From contig CAILUI010000428.1 in the NCBI GenBank assembly GCA_903837355.1, forward strand, positions 1 to 50,592: a stretch of 50,592 nucleotides of DNA, given 5' to 3'. Each line of letters begins with the position of its first letter. Positions within the stretch are counted from its first letter, which is position 1. The stretch comes from an uncultured Victivallales bacterium (lineage in GTDB: Bacteria; Verrucomicrobiota; Lentisphaeria; Oligosphaerales; JAFGRS01). Made by a program: the position numbers and the translations under genes. The notes beneath the pieces were generated by a model that saw only the letters and a program-made list of their open reading frames with translations, had not been told where the DNA came from and ran no database searches. Positions 7,538 through 15,120 of this stretch are shown here, one piece after another.

Positions 7538-9232
7538 CTACTCTCGGAAGCTCGGCAGGGCTACACCGGGGTTGCGCTGAAGGAGCTCGACGGCCTGCTG
7601 CGGCACATACAGGCGGCGCCGACTCGGGATGTAGACACTCAGGCCCTCCAGGGGAATGGTGGCCCCGTCGAGCTTGAGCAGGTTCGTATGGAGCAGCAGT
7701 TCGCCGACGCGGCCACCCACCGCGATCCTGGCCACGGGCCCGGAAGCCGCCTCCGGTTCCACCGTCACCGCGCCAGCTCCGAACGCCGCTTCGGCGTCCA
7801 CGAAGAGGCGTGCCGTCAGACGGGCCAGGTCGAGACCCATGGCTTGGGCGCAATGCACGCCAACGGCCGGTGCGTCGATCAGGCCGGAGGGACGCCCCGG
7901 ACCAAAGGCGAAGAGCGGCACGTCACCGCCGACGTGACCGCGGGTAGTCCAGCCGATGCAGGTGTGTTCCGGACTCAGTACCTGGCCGATGGCATACTCA
8001 GGGTGGCTCTTGAGGGTGGGCGCCAGTTGCAGGATGCGGGCCACTGCCGCAGCGCTGGCCTCCATCCCCCACCGGCTCCGTACAAGGTCTTTGACCTTGT
8101 CCGGCGTACGTTCCTCCCCGAGCAGTCGCCAGAGCGCGACCGCTGAACACGACATCCGGCGCAATGGGTCCAGGAGCTCAGCCGCGCTCATCTGCGCATA
8201 GCGGGAGTCGTCGCTGGTGGCGTAGTTGCCGATGGACATGCCGCCGGTGTTGTGGTCCGACAGGGCCAGCAGCAACGTCTCGCCGTTGCGTTGTGCGAAT
8301 TCCAGAGCCACGCGCACGCTGGCGTCGTACATGCATAGATCACCCAGCAGGTGTGCCGGGTCGTTGGCGTGGCCGGCCCAGTCAACCTGACTGGCTTCGA
8401 CGAGCAGGAAGAAGCCGTCTGGATCCTGCGCCAGCAGCTCGATCGCTTTGCCGGTCATCTCCGCCAGACTCGGCTGCTGCGGGCCGAACTCGGCGCGGTC
8501 AATCTCCGCCTCCAGGTCTTTGGAGGCGAACACGCCGAAGGCCCGCCCCGACTGCAGTTCCGCCAACTTCTCGCGGGTCTCGACGACCTGGTAGCCGCCC
8601 GTGGTCCTGAGGAACTCGAGCAGGTTCTCGCCGTCGGTCCGCTCGCCGTCTTCGATCCCCTTGGGGAGGAGGTAACGCTTACCGCCGCCGAAGACCACGT
8701 CGAGGCGCTGGTGAACGATCTGTTTCATGATGTCGTTATAGGCGTCACGGTGCGGCACGTGGGCCAGGTAGCCCGCCGGAGTGGCGTGCGGGATACGGCA
8801 GGTCACCACGATACCCGTGGCCTTGCCCAGCAGTCGGGCCCCTTCCATCACGGTCGCCAGAGGCGCGAAGGTCTGCTCCGGGGCCGGCGCGGGGACGCAC
8901 GCGAGGGTCTTTCCGCCCGGGCTGATGCCGATCAGCTTGTCGCCCGTTCGGCAACCGGTGGCGTAGGCCGTGGCGGCCGGGGCCGAGTCCGCCACGACGG
9001 AATCCGCGATGTGGGTCTTCACGGCACCGACCAGGATCCCGTCCAGGCAGAGCGGCTGCCCCTGCCACCAACGGGCCAGGGTATACTGCTCACTGCCGCA
9101 GCCATCGGCGATGAGGACGATGATGTTACGAGCTCTGGGCGGGACCGGCGGCGCCCCGAAACCGGGGGCCGCCAGCAACACCAGGAGCGCAAACCCGAAG
9201 GAACTTGGCATTCTGAAGCGCATTCTGATCAC
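7538..9232 (-). CDS. phoA: Secreted alkaline phosphatase
   Basis: I choose the GTG at 9232, six bases after AGGAG; an ATG at 9223 is an alternative, and an in-frame extension to 9295 would bury the signal peptide. The 564-residue product starts with RMPSSFGFALLVLLAAPGFG, a signal peptide, followed by IIVLIADGCGSEQYT (metal-binding Asp). The nucleophile motif is DSAPAATAYATGCRTG. Other metal ligands appear as ASQVDWAGHANDP, LALSDHNTGGMS and TTRGHVGGDVP. These are the elements of the PhoA family, which hydrolyses phosphomonoesters in the periplasm. The C-terminal about 110 residues after the last metal motif are longer than in the E. coli enzyme and beta-rich. The gene precedes phoB, and candidate Pho box 3 lies 114 bp upstream, consistent with phosphate-starvation control. 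Confidence 0.9.
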   Translation of the reverse strand: MIRMRFRMPSSFGFALLVLLAAPGFGAPPVPPRARNIIVLIADGCGSEQYTLARWWQGQPLCLDGILVGAVKTHIADSVVADSAPAATAYATGCRTGDKLIGISPGGKTLACVPAPAPEQTFAPLATVMEGARLLGKATGIVVTCRIPHATPAGYLAHVPHRDAYNDIMKQIVHQRLDVVFGGGKRYLLPKGIEDGERTDGENLLEFLRTTGGYQVVETREKLAELQSGRAFGVFASKDLEAEIDRAEFGPQQPSLAEMTGKAIELLAQDPDGFFLLVEASQVDWAGHANDPAHLLGDLCMYDASVRVALEFAQRNGETLLLALSDHNTGGMSIGNYATSDDSRYAQMSAAELLDPLRRMSCSAVALWRLLGEERTPDKVKDLVRSRWGMEASAAAVARILQLAPTLKSHPEYAIGQVLSPEHTCIGWTTRGHVGGDVPLFAFGPGRPSGLIDAPAVGVHCAQAMGLDLARLTARLFVDAEAAFGAGAVTVEPEAASGPVARIAVGGRVGELLLHTNLLKLDGATIPLEGLSVYIPSRRRLYVPQQAVELLQRNPGVALPSFRE

Positions 9233-9305
9233 AGGCAACTCCTGGCTAACCGCAGCACGCCCGAGTCCGGCCGGACGCGGTAGCGGCCTATCCATACACT
9301 CATGC

Positions 9306-9360
9306 AGAATACCCCTCCATTGCGTGGGGCCGGTGAGGGGCCGCCTAGGAATGCGTTAGG
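9306..9360 (-). promoter_or_regulatory. Candidate Pho box 3 and -10 element upstream of phoA-phoB
   Basis: On the minus strand CCTAAC at about 9360-9355 and CCTAGG at 9350-9345 repeat at 11 bp; the second word is degenerate. Downstream, TATTCT at 9311-9306 is a plausible -10 hexamer. The site is about 75 bp from that hexamer to the GTG start of the phosphatase gene. Confidence 0.5.
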
Positions 9361-9499
9361 AGCGCTTCGGCGAGGGGGCTCGTGAGGGAGCGCACACCGA
9401 CGCCACGCGTGAACGAAACGGATGGCCCGCCGACGCTCGGTCGCGAGCGACTCGCGGAGGGCGTCAGGACGTCGTCGGACCTGGCTTCCAGAGCCGCGA

Positions 9500-9582
9500 T
9501 CACACCCACTCGTGGCGGACGTGGAACGAAAGCGTGGAACCGGTGACGGTGCTGCGGCCGGTGTGGAGGAAGTAACTCAGCC
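9500..9582 (-). pseudogene. 3' fragment of a second lgt-like gene
   Basis: This 83 bp stretch is nearly identical to 14050-14132, the 3' end of the intact Lgt-like gene, including the stop codon. It still reads YFLHTGRSTVTG, then TLSFHVRHEWV and stop, against VLSFHVRHERV in the intact gene. Similarity ends abruptly where the phoR fragment starts, so it is a truncated duplicate. Confidence 0.8.
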
Positions 9583-9849
9583 GAGCGCTCTCTGCAGATC
9601 GTCCACCAACAGGCCGACCGACTGAACTCGCGGATTGCCAACCTGCTGGCACCGGCGGGGCTTGAACGCGACGGCGAGGCGGGTGCCATCACTCTCAGGC
9701 GCCAGCCTCTGGGGCCACCCATCACAGAGGCCGTCGCCAGTCGTGGCAGTCTGGCCGCTGCCAAGCAGATCGGCGTCACACTGGACTGCGCTGCCGACCT
9801 GACCGCCAACGTCAGTCTAACCCTTTTCCAGCAGGCTACGGATCTCTAG
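9583..9849 (+). pseudogene. Internal fragment of a PhoR-type histidine kinase gene
   Basis: The plus strand is open for 88 codons to a TAG at 9847-9849 and translates to ERSLQIVHQQADRLNSRIAN, then LLAPAGLERDGEAG, continuing to VTLDCAADLTANVSLTLFQQ. It aligns with the intact PhoR of this window from ERFLRIILRQADRLN to the region before the ATPase N-box (ADAHLLEQAVVNLL). No start codon or ribosome site precedes it, and the ATPase domain is absent, so it is a remnant. It abuts the lgt fragment on the opposite strand, which shows a rearrangement junction at about 9582/9583. Divergence is larger than for the lgt fragment, so it may derive from a paralogous kinase. Confidence 0.65.
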
Positions 9850-10143
9850 GTAAGGAGCTCTGCGCCGCCGCTGCGCGAGCGTCCACGGGGGCTCTGCACC
9901 CCGCGAGCTTCTTGTTTCACTCGGTCCCGATCACGGAATCAGGGTAGAAGCCGCGCCCGTTGGGCAGGCGCAGGTTGACTGGCGTGTGACTCGGACTCCA
10001 GTGACGCGCCGCCCGGCAGGTTGCGCCCGCGGGGTATGCCCGTATAGTGCAGGCGTTCGGCTCGGCCCCTGCCGGGCCGCGGTGGCAGAGGCAGCCCGGC
10101 GCTCCAGAGGAAACGGACGGGTCGGCAGCAAGAGTACCCTCCA
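9850..10143. other. Gap between the phoR remnant and the restriction-modification genes
   Basis: No complete gene is visible. On the minus strand, bases about 9918-10000 read HTPVNLRLPNGRGFYPDSVI, then GTE and stop, which looks like the natural C-terminus of a protein, but nothing recognisable precedes it. It may be another gene fragment left by the rearrangement. Confidence 0.35.
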
Positions 10144-12351
10144 GTGATCGAGCACGATTTCGATATCCCGTTTGTGTCGGAGTTGGCGCTGCACGAGAAG
10201 CAGATCCAGCAGAACTACCGTCCTCTCATCGCCGTCCATAAGTGGTTTGCGCGGCGCCCCGGAACGCTGTTCCGAAGCCTGCTGCTCGCGGAATTCGCGC
10301 CAGGACCACTCCGGGACTGCTACTACCGCACCAATGACCTTGCCGGCCGGGTGGTTGCGGACCCATTCATGGGCGGAGGATCGCCGCTGATGGAGGCCAA
10401 CCGGCTCGGCTGTGACGTGGTTGGCTACGATATCAACCCCATGGCCTACTGGATCGTGAAGGAGGAGATCGAGCACCTTGACCTCGCGGCGTACCGGCAG
10501 GCGTCTGACCACCTCCGGGCGACGCTGTCGAGCCAGTTAGGCCACCTGTACAAGACGCGTTGCCTATGCTGCGGCAACGAGCATGCTTCGGTGAAGTACT
10601 TCCTCTGGGTAAAGGCTCGGCCATGCAGCCAGTGTGGCCACGAGGTGCGACTGTTCCCGGGTTTCCTGGTGGCGGAGGACCGGCGACACCCCGCGAATGT
10701 GGTGTTGTGCCGCTTCTGCGGAGAACTGACCGAGGCCGTCCAGAGGAGCGCGCCAGGACCGTGTCGCAGTTGCGCTAAGCCCCTTGACCTGCAGGGAGTG
10801 GCGAAGCGCGGCACGTGCGCCTGTCCCACCTGCGGACAGGCAAACCGCTACCCCACGCCGCAATGCGGTCCACCGTCCCATGCTCTGTATGCCTTGGAGT
10901 ACCATTGTACCGCCTGCAAGTCGTCGCACCAGGGTCGCTACTTCAAGAAACCGGATGTGGACGACTTGGCCAGAATTGCGGAGTCCGCAAACTTGTGGAG
11001 GGCGAGTTCTTCAGACCTCGTACCAGACGATGGAATCCCAGAGGGGGACGAGAGCACCAGGCTTCACCGCTGGGGCTACCGGTACTACCGCGAGATGTTC
11101 AACGACCGACAACTCGTCGGCCTCGATCTGAGTTGCCGCCTGATCGCTGACTGTAAGGACACGCGCGTACGGAACGCACTCGCAACCAATCTCTCGGACC
11201 TGCTGCGCTACCAGAACATGCTATGCCGGTATGACACGATGGCGCTGAAATCGCTGGATATATTCTCGGTGCACGGCTTCCCGGTCGGACTGGTTCACTG
11301 CGAGTCCAACCTGCTCGGTATCGCGGGAGGAACCCAAGGCAGCAGTGTCGGCAGCGGCGGGTGGTCGAACATCGTCGAGAAGTACATGAAGGCCAAGGCC
11401 TACTGCGAGGCACCCTTCGAGGTCAAGCACGATGGCGCGCGGAAGGTGAGCGTCCCGATTCCCGGCGAGTGGATCGGGGAAACGAGAGGTCCCCGAGGTG
11501 CCCGGAGTCGGAGTGTGCAGATCGCCTGCGGCGACGCGGCCAAGGCGGTGCTCTCGCCGAACAGCCTCGATGCCGTGTTGACAGATCCGCCGTATTTCGG
11601 GAACGTGCAGTACGCAGAGTTGATGGACTTCTGCTATGTCTGGCTGCGGCGACTCGTGGGTTCGTCCTGCGCGGCTTTCCGGAGCCTTTCCACACGCGAC
11701 GCCGAGGAACTGACGGCAAACGAGAACATGGGCCGTGGCATCGAGCACTTCACCGAAGGACTCTCCGCGGTCTTCCGGCGCTTCGCTGCGGCGCTGAAAC
11801 CCGGCAGCCCGTTCGCGTTCACCTACCATCACAACCGCATTGAGGCTTACCTGCCGGTTGCGGTTGCCATTCTGGACGCACGCATGCGGTGCTCTTCCTC
11901 GATTCCATGCCCGGCAGAAATGGGCGCGTCCATCCACATCAGCGGCACCGGTTCCTCGGTCGTGGACACCGTCTTCGTGTGCCGCTCCACCGGCAGGATG
12001 CCCAAGCGGCTGCTGGCACAGGACCCCGAGGCCATGACGCGGGTTGTGAGGGAGGACATGCAGCGGTTGATCGAGGGCCAACTCAAGCCTACCGTCGGCG
12101 ACGTGCGTTGCGTTGCGTTCGGACACATGGTGCGCATGGCCATCTGGGAACTCAGCGTGGGCTGGGATGCTGCGCGGCCCGTACAGGCCCGGCTGGCGGC
12201 GGTCGATGCGTGGATCAAGGAGAGACTCCCGGAGTCCGCGGTCTTGAGCCCCCTGGAGGACCTCGACGCGGCATCGGTACGGCTGGGACCTCTGTGGGCA
12301 GCGGAAGGAGAGGAAACGTATGGCGGAGACCAAGATGCCCTTGCCTTTTGA
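10144..12351 (+). CDS. Adenine-specific DNA methyltransferase with multiple zinc ribbons (DUF1156/COG1743-like)
   Basis: The frame begins with GTG at 10144 with only a weak AAGAG upstream. The 735-residue protein opens with a segment typical of COG1743 methylases (LIAVHKWFARRPGTLFRSLL), then the SAM-binding motif ADPFMGGGSPLMEANRLG near residue 78. Residues about 138-266 contain six CxxC knuckles (CLCC, CSQC, CRFC, CRSC, CPTC, CTAC), consistent with several zinc ribbons. The catalytic motif DAVLTDPPYFGNVQY lies near residue 480, with FAFTYHHN after it. The order of motif I before DPPY with a long insert suits an amino-methyltransferase. It overlaps the downstream PD-(D/E)XK gene by 32 bp, so the two form a restriction-modification pair. 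Codon third positions look less G+C-rich than in neighbours, suggesting transfer. Confidence 0.85.
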   Translation: MIEHDFDIPFVSELALHEKQIQQNYRPLIAVHKWFARRPGTLFRSLLLAEFAPGPLRDCYYRTNDLAGRVVADPFMGGGSPLMEANRLGCDVVGYDINPMAYWIVKEEIEHLDLAAYRQASDHLRATLSSQLGHLYKTRCLCCGNEHASVKYFLWVKARPCSQCGHEVRLFPGFLVAEDRRHPANVVLCRFCGELTEAVQRSAPGPCRSCAKPLDLQGVAKRGTCACPTCGQANRYPTPQCGPPSHALYALEYHCTACKSSHQGRYFKKPDVDDLARIAESANLWRASSSDLVPDDGIPEGDESTRLHRWGYRYYREMFNDRQLVGLDLSCRLIADCKDTRVRNALATNLSDLLRYQNMLCRYDTMALKSLDIFSVHGFPVGLVHCESNLLGIAGGTQGSSVGSGGWSNIVEKYMKAKAYCEAPFEVKHDGARKVSVPIPGEWIGETRGPRGARSRSVQIACGDAAKAVLSPNSLDAVLTDPPYFGNVQYAELMDFCYVWLRRLVGSSCAAFRSLSTRDAEELTANENMGRGIEHFTEGLSAVFRRFAAALKPGSPFAFTYHHNRIEAYLPVAVAILDARMRCSSSIPCPAEMGASIHISGTGSSVVDTVFVCRSTGRMPKRLLAQDPEAMTRVVREDMQRLIEGQLKPTVGDVRCVAFGHMVRMAIWELSVGWDAARPVQARLAAVDAWIKERLPESAVLSPLEDLDAASVRLGPLWAAEGEETYGGDQDALAF

Positions 12352-13369
12352 GGCGTCGACGGAGGACATCATGAGGGACGCAGAGCCCTTCGTCGACTCG
12401 GTATTCGCGTGCCTCGAATCCGAGTTCTTGGTGATGCCACGAGGGAGAGGCTTCATCGACTACCCAACGTTCGAGGCCGGTTACCAGGCGGTCAAACGGG
12501 CGACGGAAGGCTTCGCGAGTCTATCGCCTGATAGGGTCTGCCAAGTGACCGCCGAAGTCCCAGTCTCCCTCATTGTGCTCCGTGCGATGCTCGGTTTCAC
12601 CCCACCCGAGTGGGCCTACGTGACCACGAAACGTACGGGGACCGCGATCCCGCAGGGAGCAGCAAGGACGATTGACCGCCGTGTCAGGCTAAGCCCGGTG
12701 CAGCCACTCCATCTCCGCGGTGTCACGGCCCAGCGCGTGCGGTGTTTGGTGGAGACGGCCTGCGCGATGCTCGAGGAGGGAGCGCCGGAGCTGTCACCTG
12801 CAGTCATCCACCGGCTCGACAAGGCCGACACCCGGCACGGCCGAACTAGCCTGTGCAATCTGGACGCAATCGGGGTGCCCTATGCGATGATGCTGTACGA
12901 GCGGTTCTTGGGCCGGCCGTTCGCTGGCCACCGTGACTCCGTAAGCGACCTTATCGGTAGTGGTCTCGAAGCCGCCATCGAGGACGTGCTGAACCGAGCT
13001 GGTATCAGCTTCAGGAAGACCGGAAGGGCGGAACGCATCCCAGGCTTCCCGCAGAACCCGGACTTCATCGTCCCGGACGAGTTCAACCCGCGCGTGATCA
13101 TTGAGGCCAAGATCGCAGAGGACGACGGCACGGCGAGGGATAAGGTCGCGAGGATTCAGCAACTCCGAACGCTCAGTGTCGAGGGGAGAGGCGAGGACAA
13201 CCCGCGGTACGAGGTCGTGGCCTGCATCGCCGGGCGAGGTTTCCGCCAGAGGCGCGAAGACATGAAGCGGATGCTGAGCGCCACTCGCGGCAAGGTGTTC
13301 ACGCTCAAGACCCTGGACCGTCTGGTCGAGTGCACCGCACTGAGGAGTTTCCGCACCAAGACGGAGTGA
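12320..13369 (+). CDS. Probable restriction endonuclease, PD-(D/E)XK type
   Basis: The ATG at 12320 sits inside the 3' end of the methyltransferase gene after GGAGAGGAAACGT. The 349-residue protein has an unrecognised helical N-terminal half. Near residues 247-264 it shows NPDFIVPDEFNPRVIIEAKI, which fits the PD-(x)n-(D/E)xK nuclease core with Asp, then Glu-Ala-Lys. A preceding DLIGSGLEAAIEDVLNRAG helix and the following RIQQLRTL are usual surroundings of such cores. Because it is overlapped with a DNA methylase gene, the most likely role is cleavage of unmethylated DNA. Recognition sequence and subtype cannot be read from the sequence. It may be one of the nucleases paired with DUF1156-type methylases. 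Confidence 0.75.
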   Translation: MAETKMPLPFEASTEDIMRDAEPFVDSVFACLESEFLVMPRGRGFIDYPTFEAGYQAVKRATEGFASLSPDRVCQVTAEVPVSLIVLRAMLGFTPPEWAYVTTKRTGTAIPQGAARTIDRRVRLSPVQPLHLRGVTAQRVRCLVETACAMLEEGAPELSPAVIHRLDKADTRHGRTSLCNLDAIGVPYAMMLYERFLGRPFAGHRDSVSDLIGSGLEAAIEDVLNRAGISFRKTGRAERIPGFPQNPDFIVPDEFNPRVIIEAKIAEDDGTARDKVARIQQLRTLSVEGRGEDNPRYEVVACIAGRGFRQRREDMKRMLSATRGKVFTLKTLDRLVECTALRSFRTKTE

Positions 13370-13389
13370 GTGACCTTCTCGGCGTCCTG

Positions 13390-13542
13390 TCAGGCCCCTC
13401 GGTCGCGGCGGGCATGCATCGCCCGCTCGCGCTCGACCTCGTTGGCCTCCCAGACCAGGCCGAAGCGCGTGGCGTCGCGCCGGTCGCGCGCCTCCAGCAG
13501 CCGGATCATCTCCTCGCGGCTCAGCAGCTCGTAGCGTGCCAT
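13390..13542 (-). pseudogene. N-terminal stub of a site-specific DNA methyltransferase (Mod-like)
   Basis: The frame reads MARYELLSREEMIRLLEARD, then RRDATRFGLVWEANEVERER and stops after AMHARRDRGA. This resembles the beginning of type III Mod-like adenine methyltransferases, where an ARY-LL-REELIRLLE...TRFGLVWE..E start precedes the catalytic domain. Only 50 codons remain (58 if the in-frame ATG at 13566 is used). It lies convergent to the nuclease gene with 20 bp between stops. It is probably a truncated leftover of a second modification gene, but a short intact protein is possible. Confidence 0.5.
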
Positions 13543-13642
13543 GGGGTCCCGTTCACTCTTGCCCATTCCCGGTGAACGTACCCGCTCGGCAGGAAGCCGC
13601 CAGCGCCCGGACGGGAGGGGTGCATGACAGAAATGTCGGATG

Positions 13643-13760
13643 ATCGGTTACCTAACGTGCCGTCGACGTGCAGATCGTGGGCCTGCGCTGCAAGCAGGAG
13701 CAGTACGGCGAGTTCCTCAAGACGGTGCGCGGCGCGGGCCACCGGATGCGGGAGCTCTAG
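13643..13760 (+). pseudogene. Decayed 3' end of a second phoB gene
   Basis: After TCGGTTACC-TAA the plus strand reads RAVDVQIVGLRCKQEQYGEF, then LKTVRGAGHRMREL and a TAG at 13758-13760. The intact PhoB ends TERAVDVQIVGLRRKLAQYG, then ECIETVRGVGYRMQER. The codon matching the intact GAG (Glu) is TAA, an in-frame stop, and homology fades within about 15 bases upstream of it. It is thus an inactive remnant of the winged helix only. Confidence 0.8.
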
Positions 13761-13942
13761 CCGGCGCTCCCGACCGTTGCGGTCCGGCGGGCGCCGTCCG
13801 GCCCGCTGAGCGTCTGGAAGGGAGCCACGATGGCCCGCACCGCATCGCCGGCATCGGCGCCTTCCCCAGTCACCGTCAGCCGGCTACCCCGGGCAGCCCC
13901 CAAACTCAGTAACTCCAGAGTACTCCGAGCACTGACATGCAT
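13757..13942 (-). pseudogene. Decayed 3' half of a second HPr-like gene
   Basis: The minus strand encodes HVSARSTLELLSLGAARGSR, then LTVTGEGADAGDAVRAIVA and PFQTLSGPDG...VGSAG and stop. It matches the C-terminal 60 residues of the HPr-like protein at 6286-6597, about three quarters identical by eye. The N-terminal half with the phosphorylatable His is missing. Its TAG overlaps the TAG of the phoB remnant, so the remnants are convergent, as the intact genes are, but in inverted order. Confidence 0.8.
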
Positions 13943-13991
13943 GTGCGAAACACGTGCGCGACGAGGATGGGTAGGTTGGCTGGCAAGCGAA

Positions 13992-14017
13992 GAGGGGACC
14001 CGCGATCGGGCCCCCTC
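13992..14017 (-). terminator. Hairpin terminator after the glycosyltransferase/lipid operon
   Basis: On the minus strand GAGGGG-G-CCCG, a four-base loop, CGGG-T-CCCCTC forms an 11-pair stem followed by TTCGCTT. It starts 33 bases after the stop of the Lgt-like gene. The trailing T-run is weak, so it may be a stabilising stem instead of an efficient terminator. Confidence 0.55.
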
Positions 14018-14049
14018 AGTCGATCGTCGTCTCGCTTCGTTTGGTGGGC

Positions 14050-15120
14050 TCACACCCGCTCGTGGCGGACGTGGAACGAGAGCACGGACCCGGTGACGGT
14101 GCTGCGGCCGGTGTGGAGGAAGTAGGTCAGCCAGAGAGCTTGCAGGAGCAGGATCAGAGCCGGATCCCAGAGGAGGTTAAGGCCGGCCAGGGCATCCGGC
14201 GCGGCTCGCCCGCGGTCCAGAACGCCGGTCGGCCAGGCGGCCAGGGCCAGGATGGCCACCGCCGCGGCCAGGCCCATGACCTGGTAGGCGCTGAGCCGCC
14301 CGCCGCCGCGGTAGTCGGCCCGCAGGCACTCCGAGGCGACCCGCCAGAGCTGCGAGCCGACGCCGGTGAGCAACAGCGCGGCGCGGAAGCTGCCGCCGAG
14401 GCAGAGCGCCAGTCCGCCCAGCCCCAGGGTCAGACAGACGACCGCGGTCACGGCCTGAATCGGCACCACGGGTGTGTTCTCCCAGCCGGCGGCGTAGGCG
14501 ATCTTGCGGGTGGCCCCGGCAAAGCGGAAGGGGATGGCGGCGAAGAGGCGCCGGGTGAGCGGCCCGACGTCGGCCAGCGGTTTGCCGTAGCAGCAACCGA
14601 AGCTGATGCAGGCCAGGCGGCCGGTGCCTTCGCCAAAGCAGTAGGCCGTGCAGAGGGCCGCCAGGGCGGGCACGACGGGCACCAACCCGCCGGCCGGCCC
14701 CGACCACCCGGGCAGAGCGTTTGCCAGCCCGATGGCCAAGGGCGCAGTCAACAGCCCGGCGAAAGACGCCCCGCCGACGGTGAAGGTGTGCTTCTTGCGC
14801 TCCACCAGCCAGGCCAGAAGCCGCGCTGCGGGCAGGGCGACACCCAGCACCAGCACGGGCACCAGCAGCGCCCGCCAACGCGAGACGCCAACCGCGCCCA
14901 GAAGGAACAGGAACGCCAGCAGGGCCACCAGCAGCGCGGTCGCCGTGAAGACCCCGTAGTAGGTCAGGTTCAGGCCGCGCCACTGCCCATCGGCTCCCCG
15001 CTCGAGAGGAACCGCCGCCAGGAACTGCCAGCCCTCCCGCGGCAAGTGGGTGAACCCCCAGACCAGGAGCAGCACAAAGGCGCCGCCCAGACCGATGACG
15101 AAGGCCGTATCCGTACTCAC
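14050..15120 (-). CDS. Lgt-like integral membrane protein (prolipoprotein diacylglyceryl transferase family)
   Basis: The GTG start at 15120 overlaps the stop of the upstream decarboxylase gene in a GTGA arrangement. The 356-residue protein has about eight hydrophobic segments. The central GEGTGRLACISFGCCYGKP corresponds to the Lgt signature region, in the variant with paired Cys used by many atypical members. E. coli Lgt has a GRxxNFxNxE signature, so the Asn and Glu are not conserved here. Canonical Lgt moves diacylglycerol from phosphatidylglycerol to lipoprotein cysteines. In this operon with two glycosyltransferases and a phosphatidylserine decarboxylase it may instead act on a polar lipid. 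It is the last gene of a five-gene overlapping set. An almost identical 3' fragment lies at 9500-9582. Confidence 0.75.
   Translation of the reverse strand: MSTDTAFVIGLGGAFVLLLVWGFTHLPREGWQFLAAVPLERGADGQWRGLNLTYYGVFTATALLVALLAFLFLLGAVGVSRWRALLVPVLVLGVALPAARLLAWLVERKKHTFTVGGASFAGLLTAPLAIGLANALPGWSGPAGGLVPVVPALAALCTAYCFGEGTGRLACISFGCCYGKPLADVGPLTRRLFAAIPFRFAGATRKIAYAAGWENTPVVPIQAVTAVVCLTLGLGGLALCLGGSFRAALLLTGVGSQLWRVASECLRADYRGGGRLSAYQVMGLAAAVAILALAAWPTGVLDRGRAAPDALAGLNLLWDPALILLLQALWLTYFLHTGRSTVTGSVLSFHVRHERV

Noticed and set aside
549..9821. Single CTAAC words at about 550, 9247 and 9817
   Set aside because: None has a second word at 10-11 bp, so they do not form a box.
9931..10512. 193-codon minus-strand frame over the methylase start
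   Set aside because: It overlaps the methylase coding sequence by about 370 bases and has no known motif.
13650..13656. A single CTAAC within the phoB remnant as another Pho box
   Set aside because: It comes from the mutated ACC-GAG-CGT codons of phoB and has no partner 11 bp away.
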